DNA of 64,000 bases from Watersipora subatra (Eukaryota > Bryozoa > Gymnolaemata > Cheilostomatida > Watersiporidae). Below the pieces are notes generated by a model. That model saw nothing but the letters and a program-made list of their open reading frames with translations. It was not told the DNA's origin and did no database searches. The stretch covers positions 5,436,001 to 5,500,000 of the forward strand of contig NC_088710.1 in assembly GCF_963576615.1 (NCBI RefSeq), in the 5' to 3' direction. The position numbers were made by a program, and so were the translations under genes. Of this stretch, positions 34,901 to 44,700 are shown in pieces (positions within the stretch are counted from its first letter, which is position 1; each line of letters starts with the position of its first letter).

Positions 34901-36519
34901 GTTCTACCATCTGTCGCACGGCTTTATAGGCATTTCGTTGGCCGGTCTTAATTTTAATTAAAAAGGCTTGTCAGGTTTTAATGGCGATTGTAGGCCAAAT
35001 TAACCTTTCTATTTATGTATAATCCGATCAGATGGGTAAGTTTTAGGATATTGTCTACAAATTTCAAAGACTTGGTAACATATTTAAATAGGTTTATATG
35101 TGTTTTGTATCATTATTATACTTGAACGACTCTATTGAAAAATGGTTAAATTTGTTGATGAGATTTCAGTAGAAGGGTTTAGGTACGGCCGATGACGAAT
35201 AATTTTCGTGAGTTGTGTACGCATATGCATTTATCATAAAGCTCCCAAACAATCGTTTCGCTCGTGTTTGGTCGTGGGATAAAATAGAAAGAGCACTTAG
35301 CTGTTAGCTAATCACTACAAACTTGTTTTAAGCAGATATAGATTTGCTCTTATCGGGTGATAACATGAAAAAGATGGAATGCAATATGTATTTATGGTGT
35401 CGGTTTGTGCTATGCTATTCCACTGAATGTCTCCTTTTTGACTGAAAAAAAATGAGTGATGTTGAATGTATCAGCTTGAAAATTTCAAGACGTGTTAGCC
35501 ATCCATTCGTCACTTGGTGTTTCAAACCAAATTGCTCCCAAAGCTTCTAATCCGACCTCCACCCATGCGTGACAAGTGGTAACCCACGATTGGCTAATGA
35601 CCAGCTTATATTTGGCTGTTGACCATTGAGGCAGTTCACTATTCCTATAGCAGTAATTTTAATAAGATTTGTGCTCTTTTTGTAGCTGGTGAACCAGGAC
35701 ACTGGTGAGGTTGAGGCACACGACGCTGATCACATCTGGGAAGTGTCTGTTCAGAGGTTGGAGAATGATGTCAATTGTATCGAAGATCAGTTTAGCGTTA
35801 GAGCTAAAAGTGTTGTCCTAGCAACGGGCACAAGCGATGTCCCAAACATGATGGGTGTTCCAGGAGAAAATCTCGATTTCGTAAAACACAGCGTGCAAGG
35901 CATCTATAATTCACTCGCCGCAGCCGAGCATGATGACAGCTTTCCCGTGTTAGTCATCGGTGCTGGACTTAGTGCTGCCGATGCCATTCTGTCAGCTCGT
36001 AAAAGAGACCTACATGTCATTCATGTATTTAGAGAGACCCCGTGCGGAAATCCTACACAAATGCTGAAAAAGCTGCCCAAAGCGATCTACCCCGAGTATG
36101 TGCATATGTATGAGCTGATGTGTGGGGACATACAGACAGACTGGTATAAGTCATACGCTCAGTACAGGGTGAATTCTTTCCTCGAGAACCATCAGGTTAT
36201 ACTGGAGAACGAAGAAGGGGAGAGGGAGATACTGGAGATCTCATTGGCCTTGGTGCAAATTGGCTCTGGTCCGGATCTTTCATTTATGCCTTCTCAAGGT
36301 ACTACACTCGGTCTCTTGAAGGGGCACAAGATAGATTTAAAGCACAACTTACTGGATGTAGACCCATTCTCGTATGAGTCACAGGTAGAGAAGGGTTTGT
36401 ATGCTATGGGTCCACTCGTGGGAGATAACTTTGTTCGTTTTCTGAAAGGAGGCGCAATTGCCATAGCTCAGGATATTCAAAGGAAAAAAGGGATCATCAG
36501 CAGTCATGCAGGAGCTTAA
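20216..36519 (+). CDS. OSGIN: Oxidative stress-induced growth inhibitor (OSGIN), six coding exons
   Basis: Coding exons 20216-20249, 20644-20783, 21153-21347, 25474-25562, 27315-27477 and 35686-36519 join in phase to about 484 residues, a usual length for OSGIN1/2. The protein opens with the dinucleotide fold [21 protein letters not shown] (residues 7 on; GxGxxA at 12-17, split by intron 1). It continues with the family stretches [19 protein letters not shown] and [13 protein letters not shown]. The last exon has LATGT (about 252-256) and a second nucleotide-binding motif [13 protein letters not shown] (GxGxSA at 299-304), as in FAD/NAD(P)-dependent flavoproteins. In vertebrates OSGIN1 is an NRF2 target that restrains growth. 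The catalytic reaction is not established here. Intron 4 uses an unusual donor (AG|GTTTGC), supported by phase and by fit of the joined protein. The start ATG at 20216 is the first in frame before the glycine motif; an upstream start is not excluded. Intron 5 is 8.2 kb of mobile and tandem DNA. Confidence 0.9.
20644..20783 (+). CDS. OSGIN: OSGIN coding exon 2
   Basis: Acceptor cttatttag. Reads [15 protein letters not shown] and ends NDIPFTEM before gtagcc. Phase 0 at its end. Confidence 0.88.
21153..21347 (+). CDS. OSGIN: OSGIN coding exon 3
   Basis: Acceptor tttgccag, 65 codons from [11 protein letters not shown] to HQPGGVWQ, donor CAG|gtactg. Contains the OSGIN-specific [10 protein letters not shown] and PSQLHW blocks. 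Confidence 0.88.
21348..25473 (+). other. OSGIN intron 3
   Basis: Mostly featureless AT-rich DNA. It holds a half foldback MITE near 25110-25275 and a GC-richer patch at 24230-24350 with two copies of AACCTACGTGCCGAG. No exon is seen and none is needed for phase. Confidence 0.6.
25110..25275. mobile_element. Foldback MITE, half copy
   Basis: Matches the right arm of the 48.5-kb and 55.1-kb elements: CAAGTTTTGTCTATTTTTAT, then GTAGTCGGATCACCTCAATC, then ATACTTTCTGATAAAATCTA. The left arm is absent. Confidence 0.65.
25474..25562 (+). CDS. OSGIN: OSGIN coding exon 4
   Basis: Acceptor cctctag. Reads [20 protein letters not shown] to LYLQQQ, phase 2 at donor AG|gtttgc. The SWMELP block is typical of OSGIN. 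Confidence 0.85.
25600..26105. repeat. Clustered simple repeats in OSGIN intron 4
   Basis: Three adjacent parts. 25609-25709 has repeats of about 16-17 bp around TGTAGTGCATATTACA. 25733-25800 has a duplicated palindrome (CAGTTGAACTATGCATATAG and its complement). 25800-26105 is a TA/TG/CA microsatellite with many dyads. Frames open through the microsatellite on both strands are not genes. Confidence 0.85.
26106..27314 (+). other. Rest of OSGIN intron 4
   Basis: No exon or clear repeat recognised up to the pyrimidine-rich acceptor at 27314. Confidence 0.5.
27315..27477 (+). CDS. OSGIN: OSGIN coding exon 5
   Basis: Acceptor ctgcgcag, 54 codons after completing a serine. Contains [13 protein letters not shown] and [14 protein letters not shown], matching the family's YYKHYVK block. 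Donor CAG|gtcagt, phase 0. Confidence 0.87.
27478..28214 (+). other. OSGIN intron 5, left end
   Basis: Nothing recognised before the 14-bp tandem array. Confidence 0.45.
28215..28737. repeat. 14-bp tandem array, open in all plus frames
   Basis: About 37 copies of a 14-bp unit (CATACGGTTGTTAT), more uniform at the right end. Because 14 is not a multiple of three and the unit has no plus-strand stop, all three plus frames stay open and give a 14-residue repeat ([14 protein letters not shown]). The long frame to 28884 is a product of the array, not a gene. Confidence 0.95.
28855..29015. mobile_element. Foldback MITE, half copy
   Basis: Right-arm sequence of the family: GATAAAGTTTTGCCAATTTT, CTTGAAACAT, GTCAGACCACCCCAAACATG, CATTCTGATAAAATC. 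Upstream (about 28765-28854) resembles 53040-53130, including GATGATTGGCTAA-like sequence. Confidence 0.6.
29016..30435 (+). other. OSGIN intron 5, unassigned part
   Basis: No exon, RNA gene or repeat recognised. Confidence 0.45.
30439..31118. mobile_element. CACTA-like non-autonomous DNA transposon
   Basis: The ends are inverted repeats of about 24 bp with one mismatch (CACTATGTTTCCATG then TGCGCAGT), flanked by a 3-bp duplication TAT (30436-30438 and 31119-31121). A CACTA tip with a 3-bp duplication fits the EnSpm/CACTA superfamily. Subterminal GCGCAGT and TTCGCAGT motifs recur in both orientations. It is 680 bp long with no transposase. It interrupts only intron sequence. Confidence 0.7.
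31122..33385 (+). other. OSGIN intron 5, unassigned part
   Basis: Nothing recognised. A short plus frame near 31435-31632 has no domain and no splice context. Confidence 0.45.
33386..33540 (+). mobile_element. tRNA-derived SINE
   Basis: A tRNA-Gly-like head with an A box (GCATGGTTCAGTGGCAGTCC, near 33393) and a B box (GGGTTTGGTTCCTG, near 33441). A body follows with GGCTTCGGACAGACACGG and an AT-rich tail (TTATTATAGTAAATATTAAA). Confidence 0.6.
33745..35281 (+). repeat. Third copy of the inverted-repeat arm
   Basis: The same sequence family as 11928-13456 and 15022-16104, in the orientation of the latter. It runs from AGAAATTCCCTGTCATACAG to GTTTGGTCGTGGGATAA, about 1.54 kb. It stands alone in OSGIN intron 5, without an inverted partner. 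On its minus strand a segment near 34800-34870 still reads [17 protein letters not shown], like candidate exon 1 of the first element. Confidence 0.75.
35686..36519 (+). CDS. OSGIN: OSGIN last coding exon
   Basis: Acceptor tttttgtag, 277 codons and a TAA stop. Holds [45 protein letters not shown] and the C-terminal [20 protein letters not shown] block, all typical of OSGIN. GC content and codon use stand out from the intron. Confidence 0.95.
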   Translation: MVNQDTGEVEAHDADHIWEVSVQRLENDVNCIEDQFSVRAKSVVLATGTSDVPNMMGVPGENLDFVKHSVQGIYNSLAAAEHDDSFPVLVIGAGLSAADAILSARKRDLHVIHVFRETPCGNPTQMLKKLPKAIYPEYVHMYELMCGDIQTDWYKSYAQYRVNSFLENHQVILENEEGEREILEISLALVQIGSGPDLSFMPSQGTTLGLLKGHKIDLKHNLLDVDPFSYESQVEKGLYAMGPLVGDNFVRFLKGGAIAIAQDIQRKKGIISSHAGA

Positions 36520-38647
36520 ATCTTAATTAAAATTTTTCCCAAGAGAAACCTTTGACTACGTGGGGAGTTATTTCCTCATTCACACTATTTTACTCGCACG
36601 CCAAATATTGATAACATCTATTTTTTGCTGTTTTACTGTTAGCTCTCTTACATAGACTTTTAATTTTTATATAATTGTTATTTGTTTGGCACTATCAGTT
36701 AGTGTTAGAAATGTCTTTCAATTTGTTGTTGATGGCTCAGGTAAACAGTTGTGTAAGCAAGTAATCATTATTTTTCATTTGATAATAATTACACCACGCA
36801 AGTCAATCCTTTTCAAATTTCTTTCTCATTATATCTTAGGTGCAGACGTGTTGTACCTAAACTTTTAAACATAGCCTGTTCTATTTTAAAACTTATTTTC
36901 ATAATATTTATATTTTTATGTTAATATACAGTCCCTTTCTCATCACTCAAAATGTTAATACTATGTGTCAGCTGTTGGAGTTGTCCTTACATGTCTAGTA
37001 CGGTTCCATCTTTTTTTCAAACCTCTCTTCATTTCCTAAACATGAAGGTCTAAATTATTGCCCTAATTTAATGCTATTTAACTAGATATTACATCATATA
37101 GAGTTCGTTGATTGTTGGGCCAGCCTGCTAGGTTCTAGACAAAGTTGGGACCATTATGAAAATACAATAACCTACACATTGATACGTACTCACTGATGCC
37201 TAGATCTAAAATGCGTTACAGTTGCGGTATTTTTTGTATCTATGTATTTGCATTAGCTGTGCAGTAGTAAACATGACAAAGCCATGCAGGATAATTGCAT
37301 TGTGTACTTTCATTACGTCACAGTATGGAGTACAAGTATGCATACAGTACGACTATTTTTTAATTTGCGGAATGCAGTATTGGTGCAGTGACAGTATTAC
37401 CTGCTCCTCAGTGTATAGTAGCACAGCTGTACTTTTGCAGTACTAGTAGCAGTAGAAACTTGCATTACACTGTACATACAGTATAAGTACAGTACAGGCA
37501 GTACATTTTTGTGAAAACACATAGAATCAAGTATTGATATAATCTCAGCGCAATTGGTAGGTGTGAACACTACTCAAACTTGACTATGATTGGGCAAACG
37601 AATTGATCACAATCAGCACTTTGTATATGATTGACATGAGGATGTATTATGATTTCAATGTACATGTATAACGTTGATGAGAATACATACAAAGACACCT
37701 ACATGTATTTCATAAGAATGTTGATAATTCCTGACTCCCTATTCTGAAATGATATAGCAGTTAGAGCGCGAGTTCATGCTCTTGCTAAACAGAGGCTTGA
37801 AAGGCCAGCAGTGTCAGTTGATCCACAGTATCAACTTCATATTAATGCGTAGTTGCAGTAAACAAACAGTTTCAAGTTTTTAAGAATGCACATTTGCGGT
37901 ATGCATGAACTGCTAGGTTCAGGTAATGCACCATGAAAATAGATCACAGTGAGCAACTTACAGTAGGTCCCCAGTCGCAATAGCAGTGAATGTCTACTGT
38001 GGATTAGGAAGTTGTAATGCATTGCAACATTACTGTGTGCTGCACTACATCATAGCAGTTCTAATGCCTGCCAACTCTGATTCTAGGACAACTACCTAAG
38101 CAAGCTCTGTTAGCACTGCATGAAGTTTTATTAAAGGTCATTTGCAAAATAATTTTAAAAATTAATCGCAGAGATGGTTTGTGTACGTTTTGGGGTTTTG
38201 GGTACGTAGGCTATTGGCTAACTGAATACATATTTTGCCTTGGACTTCAATGCTGAGCATGGCCCTTATGACATAAAAACACATAGTTTGTTTTAATTCG
38301 CAGCTTTCTCTGTGTCATTTGATAACATAAATTTATTTCTTTGTCATCTTTAGATAATTTATAGTTGCTGACTTAATTAATCAGTCGCTGCATCCTTGCC
38401 TTAGGCAATAGAAGGTAGCTTTCCAGTTTAACTTAGACGAACCCCATTTATGTCGGAGTTGTATTATCATGGATTTTAAGATCCACCCCGTCAATAAACC
38501 GCGAAAATTGTAAAAGCAGTTTTAGCGATAAAGAACACTTCTATTCGTCTTCCGAATGTTTAAGCCTTTTTTGATAAACTCACGTATTGGTGGACTTCAA
38601 GTTCTGTATTCATTCATTGTGTCAACTAAAGTTAGTAAGCAATAACG
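36520..38647. other. OSGIN 3' region and RBM48 upstream region
   Basis: Probably holds the OSGIN 3' untranslated region (an ATTAAA lies near 36526, no canonical AATAAA close by) and the RBM48 promoter. A CAGTAC-rich low-complexity stretch lies near 37370-37510. No other gene is recognised. Confidence 0.45.
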
Positions 38648-38728
38648 ATGCGCAGGCATCATTTAAAGCTAGATGTATGCAACGAGCGCCCTAAATATCG
38701 TCAGGGTAGAAAGTATACGGCAGTGAAG
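38648..38728 (+). CDS. RBM48: RBM48 coding exon 1
   Basis: Twenty-seven codons from ATG to TAVK, donor AAG|gtaggg, phase 0. The CNERPKYRQGRKYTAVK segment aligns by eye with the RBM48 N-terminus just before the RRM. Confidence 0.8.
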
Positions 38729-41700
38729 GTAGGGTGTTCTTGCAAGCATAACCGTCGTATTGCATATTTGTTGCCTTGCTACAAATTTTACCTTTACATT
38801 GTGTTCGGGGTTAAAAATCGGTGAGTGTAACATACACGTAAATGATAAGTTAACACAAAACAGTAAACGAAAAAGATTCAATATTATCGTTTCTACTTTG
38901 CCTTATGTACAGGCATACAAAGCAAACTGTAAGCTTGGCGATGCAGACGACAGACAGTATGGAGGAAGAAGTAGTAATAGGTTTTTAATATGAGAATAGA
39001 TGAACATCGGGTGTGCGGAAAGACGTGTTTTATAGGTTTCGATTAAAATTCGGCTTTGTAACTATACCAGCTTAAGTATGTTTTGATGCCATGTTTGAAA
39101 ATAAAGCGTATCAAAATAGTCTATAACGGCTAATAGACTAAACGATGGTCGTTGCTTCTTTTTGTTCCAAACTGCATTGACATTTATGTAAAGTTGCCTT
39201 TGTATTACATACTTACAAACTCAATAACAGACATTGTAGCAACTAAATTAGAAACTTCACCATGTTACACCATACTTCTAGTTTCTTTTCAAACATACAT
39301 TTGGTTCCGATATTATTTAGAAAACCTTTCATATTATTTTGCAAATTTTATAGAAGTCTGCTCATTTTCTCCATCTGCGCTTATGCTCAACCAGTTAACA
39401 TCGGCACTTGAGACAGGATAAGTATAGATACATATTTACAAGTTGAACATGTGCTGGAACACAATTACTCAAGATAACTTGCATCTGATTCAAAGTACTA
39501 TTTTTGTATAAAAAACATAGTGTAAATCAAACAGAGCACAATGAGTTTGGTACAAATATTACATGATTATACCAAATACCCAATATACTGCATATTCCTA
39601 TCATCAGCTCTTCCTTCACATTGTCTGTCTTCCATACCGCCAAGCTTACCACCTCCCTTTGTCTGCTCTTAAGGCAAAGTTACATGTGAATATTTGTTTA
39701 TTTATTATTTTGTATTAATTTATCATTTTACATATCCCTAAGATCATGCATTGCTCTATTGTTAGGTTTGATAATATGAGGTAGCTGTAGATGCCACCGT
39801 ATGTTGAGAGATTTCCATATATGGAGAGATTTCAAATGCTGCAGAGATCAGAATTTTGGTAGGGTTCCTTTTATTTTGTCTGATGTAATACTGCTATAAA
39901 CGAAAAATAAGAAAGACTACATCAGAAACAAGTAAAATAAAAACAGTATTACAAGAAGTGATGATGACAGTGAATACAGACAATGGCTTTGTCGATTAAT
40001 ATTTGACATAACAGCCTTTTTGGAAACATACCTCCTTGGTACTGTATGTGGTGGAGCTATGATTAAATAATGACTGTGTGCTAAATGGCTTTAAGATATG
40101 AGCGTCCGATGGCTCTGAACTGAACAAGTTTTAAAATCAAACAAGTATTATGACACTATGTTCAACATGATGCAAGGCCTTTGGTAGTCAAGGCTTCTAT
40201 AAGAGATTTGTTGTTGTTATTTGTTGCTGTTGTGTCTTGCTTCCTTCCTAGAAGATTTCTCAGTTTTTCAAGTCAAACTACGCATGTTGTGTCACAATAC
40301 TCAGTCACTTTTGTCTTTTAATATAAAAACTTTGTAGGTATATTAAAATAAAAAAGTGGACTAATATTCTATTTTGTTAGTAGGCTATAAAGACCAACTT
40401 TTATATCCTTGTTTTACTAGTAGTTATTAAGGAGTTATCATATCTTTACCATTTAACATTCTCAAAGGAATATTTGAGCCAACAGACAAAGTAAGTCTTA
40501 GAAAGAACTAAATTCAAATATAGAAGTTGCTCTGTGTAATGTTTATCAGAATTGTCTCGAGTTGATTGATATACTTGCTATTGCTTGTAAAGCCTGGTTC
40601 ACACTCTATCGCAGTATGTAGGAATTGTCCTTACGGCGGTCATCATTGACTATGTGCACCAGACCGATAGCGTCAACAAAGCATCGCCGATACGTAGGAA
40701 AAGTTTGCAAGTGTCAAACTTTCTTGATATTCCGCCGACAGCCTCTACAATCTAAACCATTTCGACATTAGTAATTCGCGTGATTTGTTCACTTCTGTTT
40801 ATAATAATTGCTGCGGGACTAGTATTTGATTCAAGTACGGGAAAACAAAGGGGTTTCTTTGTGAAAAATTAAAAGAAAAATGAGAACACTACACCTCGGA
40901 GTATTTGCTGATGCAAACGCGAATGGGTTTCTGATTGTGTGAACATTGCTATCATCGACGATCACCCAAGTATTGCGTCATCAAAGCCAGAGTACGGTGA
41001 TATAGTGTAAACCAGCCTTAAAGAACTGAATGTTTATGGCTCAGTAAGACTGACACCTCTTAAATCTTTAATGAAGTAACTGATAATGAGAAAGCTTAAA
41101 AAAATTCATTCTAAATTAGCATGTTCACCGCACACCTCCAGGCATTCCTTGTAACAGTGTTGAAGACTTTGAGCAGCGAACATCACTTTTGTGTAATTCA
41201 TGAGTATGGTGCAGGTATACTCTGTCAGCGATGAGTCTATATATCTGCTGATACAAGGCGTGCCCTCTATTGGCATCGCTAAGGAACTTCACGCGACTTG
41301 TTTGGCTCATGGCAACGTCTCAGCTCTCTCCGTTCTTGAAGACTATCCGAGCGAACAGTTCACAAAGACCTATCTCCTTAAATACGAGAACATCAACAGT
41401 GCGAGGTACTGCGTGTTGTACTTGTATTATTCATTCAGTCCTAGTGGTAGTTTCTTATACTCCACACGGATAGTAGATAATTGGTTATATAAGGAGGTGC
41501 ATTTTATTCAGAGTAATTATAAGAGGCAATTGTGGGGTGACTTCATTCTTTGACATCGCTTGCTTTACAACAGTCTTAGAAGTATACTTCAGTTCGATAG
41601 CATTTTTGAGAGTTTAAATAAGCATTAATTGCGTTGATTAATTTCACTCATGAAATTCTCTGTAGTTTAGCAGTTTATTCCTCAAGTCTGCTAGTTCTCA

Positions 41701-44700
41701 TTACCAATTACCGAATCCTTGCATCTTCTTTCATTAAATATTTATTTTACGTCAACTTATTTATTTTGCTAACGACTGATCGTTCCAAATCTTTGCGCCT
41801 TCTTACTCTACCTATGCTAAATATTTATTTTACTTCAATTAAAGGTATCAAGATCTTTCATGGTTTGTGTCCTCTTTTTTACATGACAGTTACAGGTTTT
41901 CAACTCATTTCAACAAACAAGATATAAACAAATTTCATTCAACATCTAACTATTATTTTGACAATATCATTGCCAGCTGCTTAAACAATCTCCCTCCTAA
42001 TATCTGTTCTCTTATCAGAGAATGGTATTTTAAACGTTCTATGCTGAACTGTTTGTACTTTATAGCGGTTTATTGTATGTATTTAGGAATAACAATCAGC
42101 AGTATTAACTATCATAAAAAATAGAGTTCAATATTTTTATGATTTAAACAGGTACTTCAGTTATCAAAAAAATATTTTTAAATAGGTTCAATGCAAACAT
42201 TTTCTTTACCTGGAATGAATACAATAAAGTATCAACAGCTTATGTGAGAAGACATAATAAGCTAGTCCTACACGTATCTAAGTAAACAAGTATTAATTAT
42301 ATCACAAATTAAATGAATGTTTACAAATTTGATGTTGGACGTTTTAAGGGTTGCCAAGCGGAAGCTAGATGACCTTGAGTTCTATGGAGGCATACTGCAT
42401 GTCTGTTATGCACCAGAATATGAGACGGTGGATGAAACGCGTTGGAAACTGCAGGAGAGACGTATGACCATTGCTAGAAAGTGTAGACAACTTGGTAATT
42501 GTCATTCATCGTTAGCAGTTGGCCTTCTTTATAAAGTGTCAGTCAAATGACACTTGTTGACAAGTTCTAGGTGTCTAGTCGACTAGCAAACTAGTACAGT
42601 CATAACTCGACATACGAGCTTAATGCGCTCGGGACCGAGCTCGTAAGTCAATTCTATCGTATCTCAAAGCATATTTTTCGATATAAAATAACTAAACACA
42701 AATTACTCCGTTCCCATCTTCCGGATAAAAGCTTAAAACAAGATATTACAGTGGAAAAACATGTTTTTAATTGCTCTAATTCACCACCTATGCTCACCAT
42801 GTACCATTCATTTTAGTAACCATCTATTTAGTAACTATGACCTGCAATAAAATGTAATCTTTTTATGTACAGTACTGCATGGAGTTCTTACCTTCGAGGC
42901 AGACAGTAGCTGCTAAGGGTGGTGTGAGATAGACGTGATGGCAACATGTTCGGCATGCTACACTTTTGGTACACTGTGTAACATGAACTTTAAAAGTAAC
43001 TTAAATGAGTTCATCTTACTATATGTACCTACTTAATTAATAATGAGTGTTACGCAGAACTTAATTCAAATTTCATTCTTTGTTGTTTCGGCTTGGCTCT
43101 TTCAGATGCGCTTTTGCCATAACTTTTAGCCGTAAGACCGAGCGATCTTGTTTACGTAAGCGGCCTCTTGCATACTCAGCCACCTAGCGACAGCATCGAG
43201 AACTGTCTTTTATGCTCGTATCTCAAAGAAACAATTTGCGCGGAATTTTCCCTGTATCTCAAATTTCTCGTATGACACTTGTATGTCGAGGTATTACTGT
43301 ACTACGATAAAAGTTTTTTTAATTTTCAATTGTTCCATTGCATCTTCTAGTACAACTCTATTCAACTTTTAACGTTTTGAAGCACCAAATTTGCAAATCA
43401 ATTAGTTTTTCCCACTCCACCAGAGTTGTTTTTCCTTGTCCATATATTACAAGAGAAGATAATTGCCATATGAAAGTTTCATACCTGGTTAACCCTTTCG
43501 CGGGCAGAGCGACGTTTTTGTCGCTTTGCGATACGGCTGCTAATGGGCATTGCGACGTTTTTGTCGTTTCGGTAACGTATTTTATTATTGCAGTTTCTGG
43601 CTAGCTAAATGCCGTTTTTTGTTTACTTTTTTACCAATAGTAAGCTACGATATAGTAGAGGTGGAACGAGACACGAGACGTCTCGAGTATCGACTTGTCT
43701 CGTATCGGTCTCGTCTCGACTTAACTATTGCCAAACTCGAGACAGGAAATAGAACTAAAGCGCCTGCGCACGGTTGTTAAAACATGGCTTCTTGCGGTAG
43801 CAACAACTCCATATATTGTAATGGATTGCGGGCAACTGCCTTTAAAGTTATACCCGGTCCGTTACTACTTGTTGCTACTGATTATGTTGGCCACTGAGTC
43901 TAATCATGTAGTCCGGACAACGGCCCTGTTATTTTTTAGTTCGGTTGTGTCCTTAAAACAGATACCGGGTCGTATCTAATTACTCTTCGGATAATCCAAT
44001 TTAATAAATAGAATTTTGCGGGTAAAATGTCTGTATTTTATCGTATCGTGTCTAAACACCAACTGCCCTTCATAAAATTCGGGCCTCTTTTACGTATATA
44101 CTACCAATCGCGGGTAAAACTTGCCCGGACACGGAGAAACGAACGAAAGGCCGTGTCGACCATAGTCCGTGTTCGGTTAACAATGACGTTTTGTTAGCTC
44201 AATATAAGAATATACATGTGCATGTATACAGTAATTAATATAATTTCATGAGTACAATTTAAATATAATTCACATACTACAGCTAATACACAAACAAAAC
44301 TTAACATTAATGAAACGATAAGAATGAAAGTGTTATCGTGTGTTCTTTTAGTTGCGGTATTTCTTTGTAGAGCGACAGCTATCGGTTTCATTACACATTA
44401 CATTAAAAAGTAAGAACTATTCAATAGATGGTAAAAATATACATGTACAAAGCAATATGTTTATAATAATTATGATCAATCAAGCTCAAAATTCTTAGAA
44501 ATATATAACTTCGGTATTTTAGAGCTGTTTGTGTCACTTTTGTTTCTAAAAACTACATGCATATCACTATTAAAATGTTGTATTTAGATCGTTTACACCA
44601 GGTAAAAATTCAATTTAAAAAGAGTTTTATTAATTTTATATATACCAAGTAGCTAGTACTTGTGTAGTGAAATCATCACCAAATGCTCATTATTTTACTG

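Noticed and set aside
37745-37830. Another tRNA-like SINE head
   Set aside because: A TAGCAGTTAGAGCGC stretch looks like an A box, but no acceptable B box follows.
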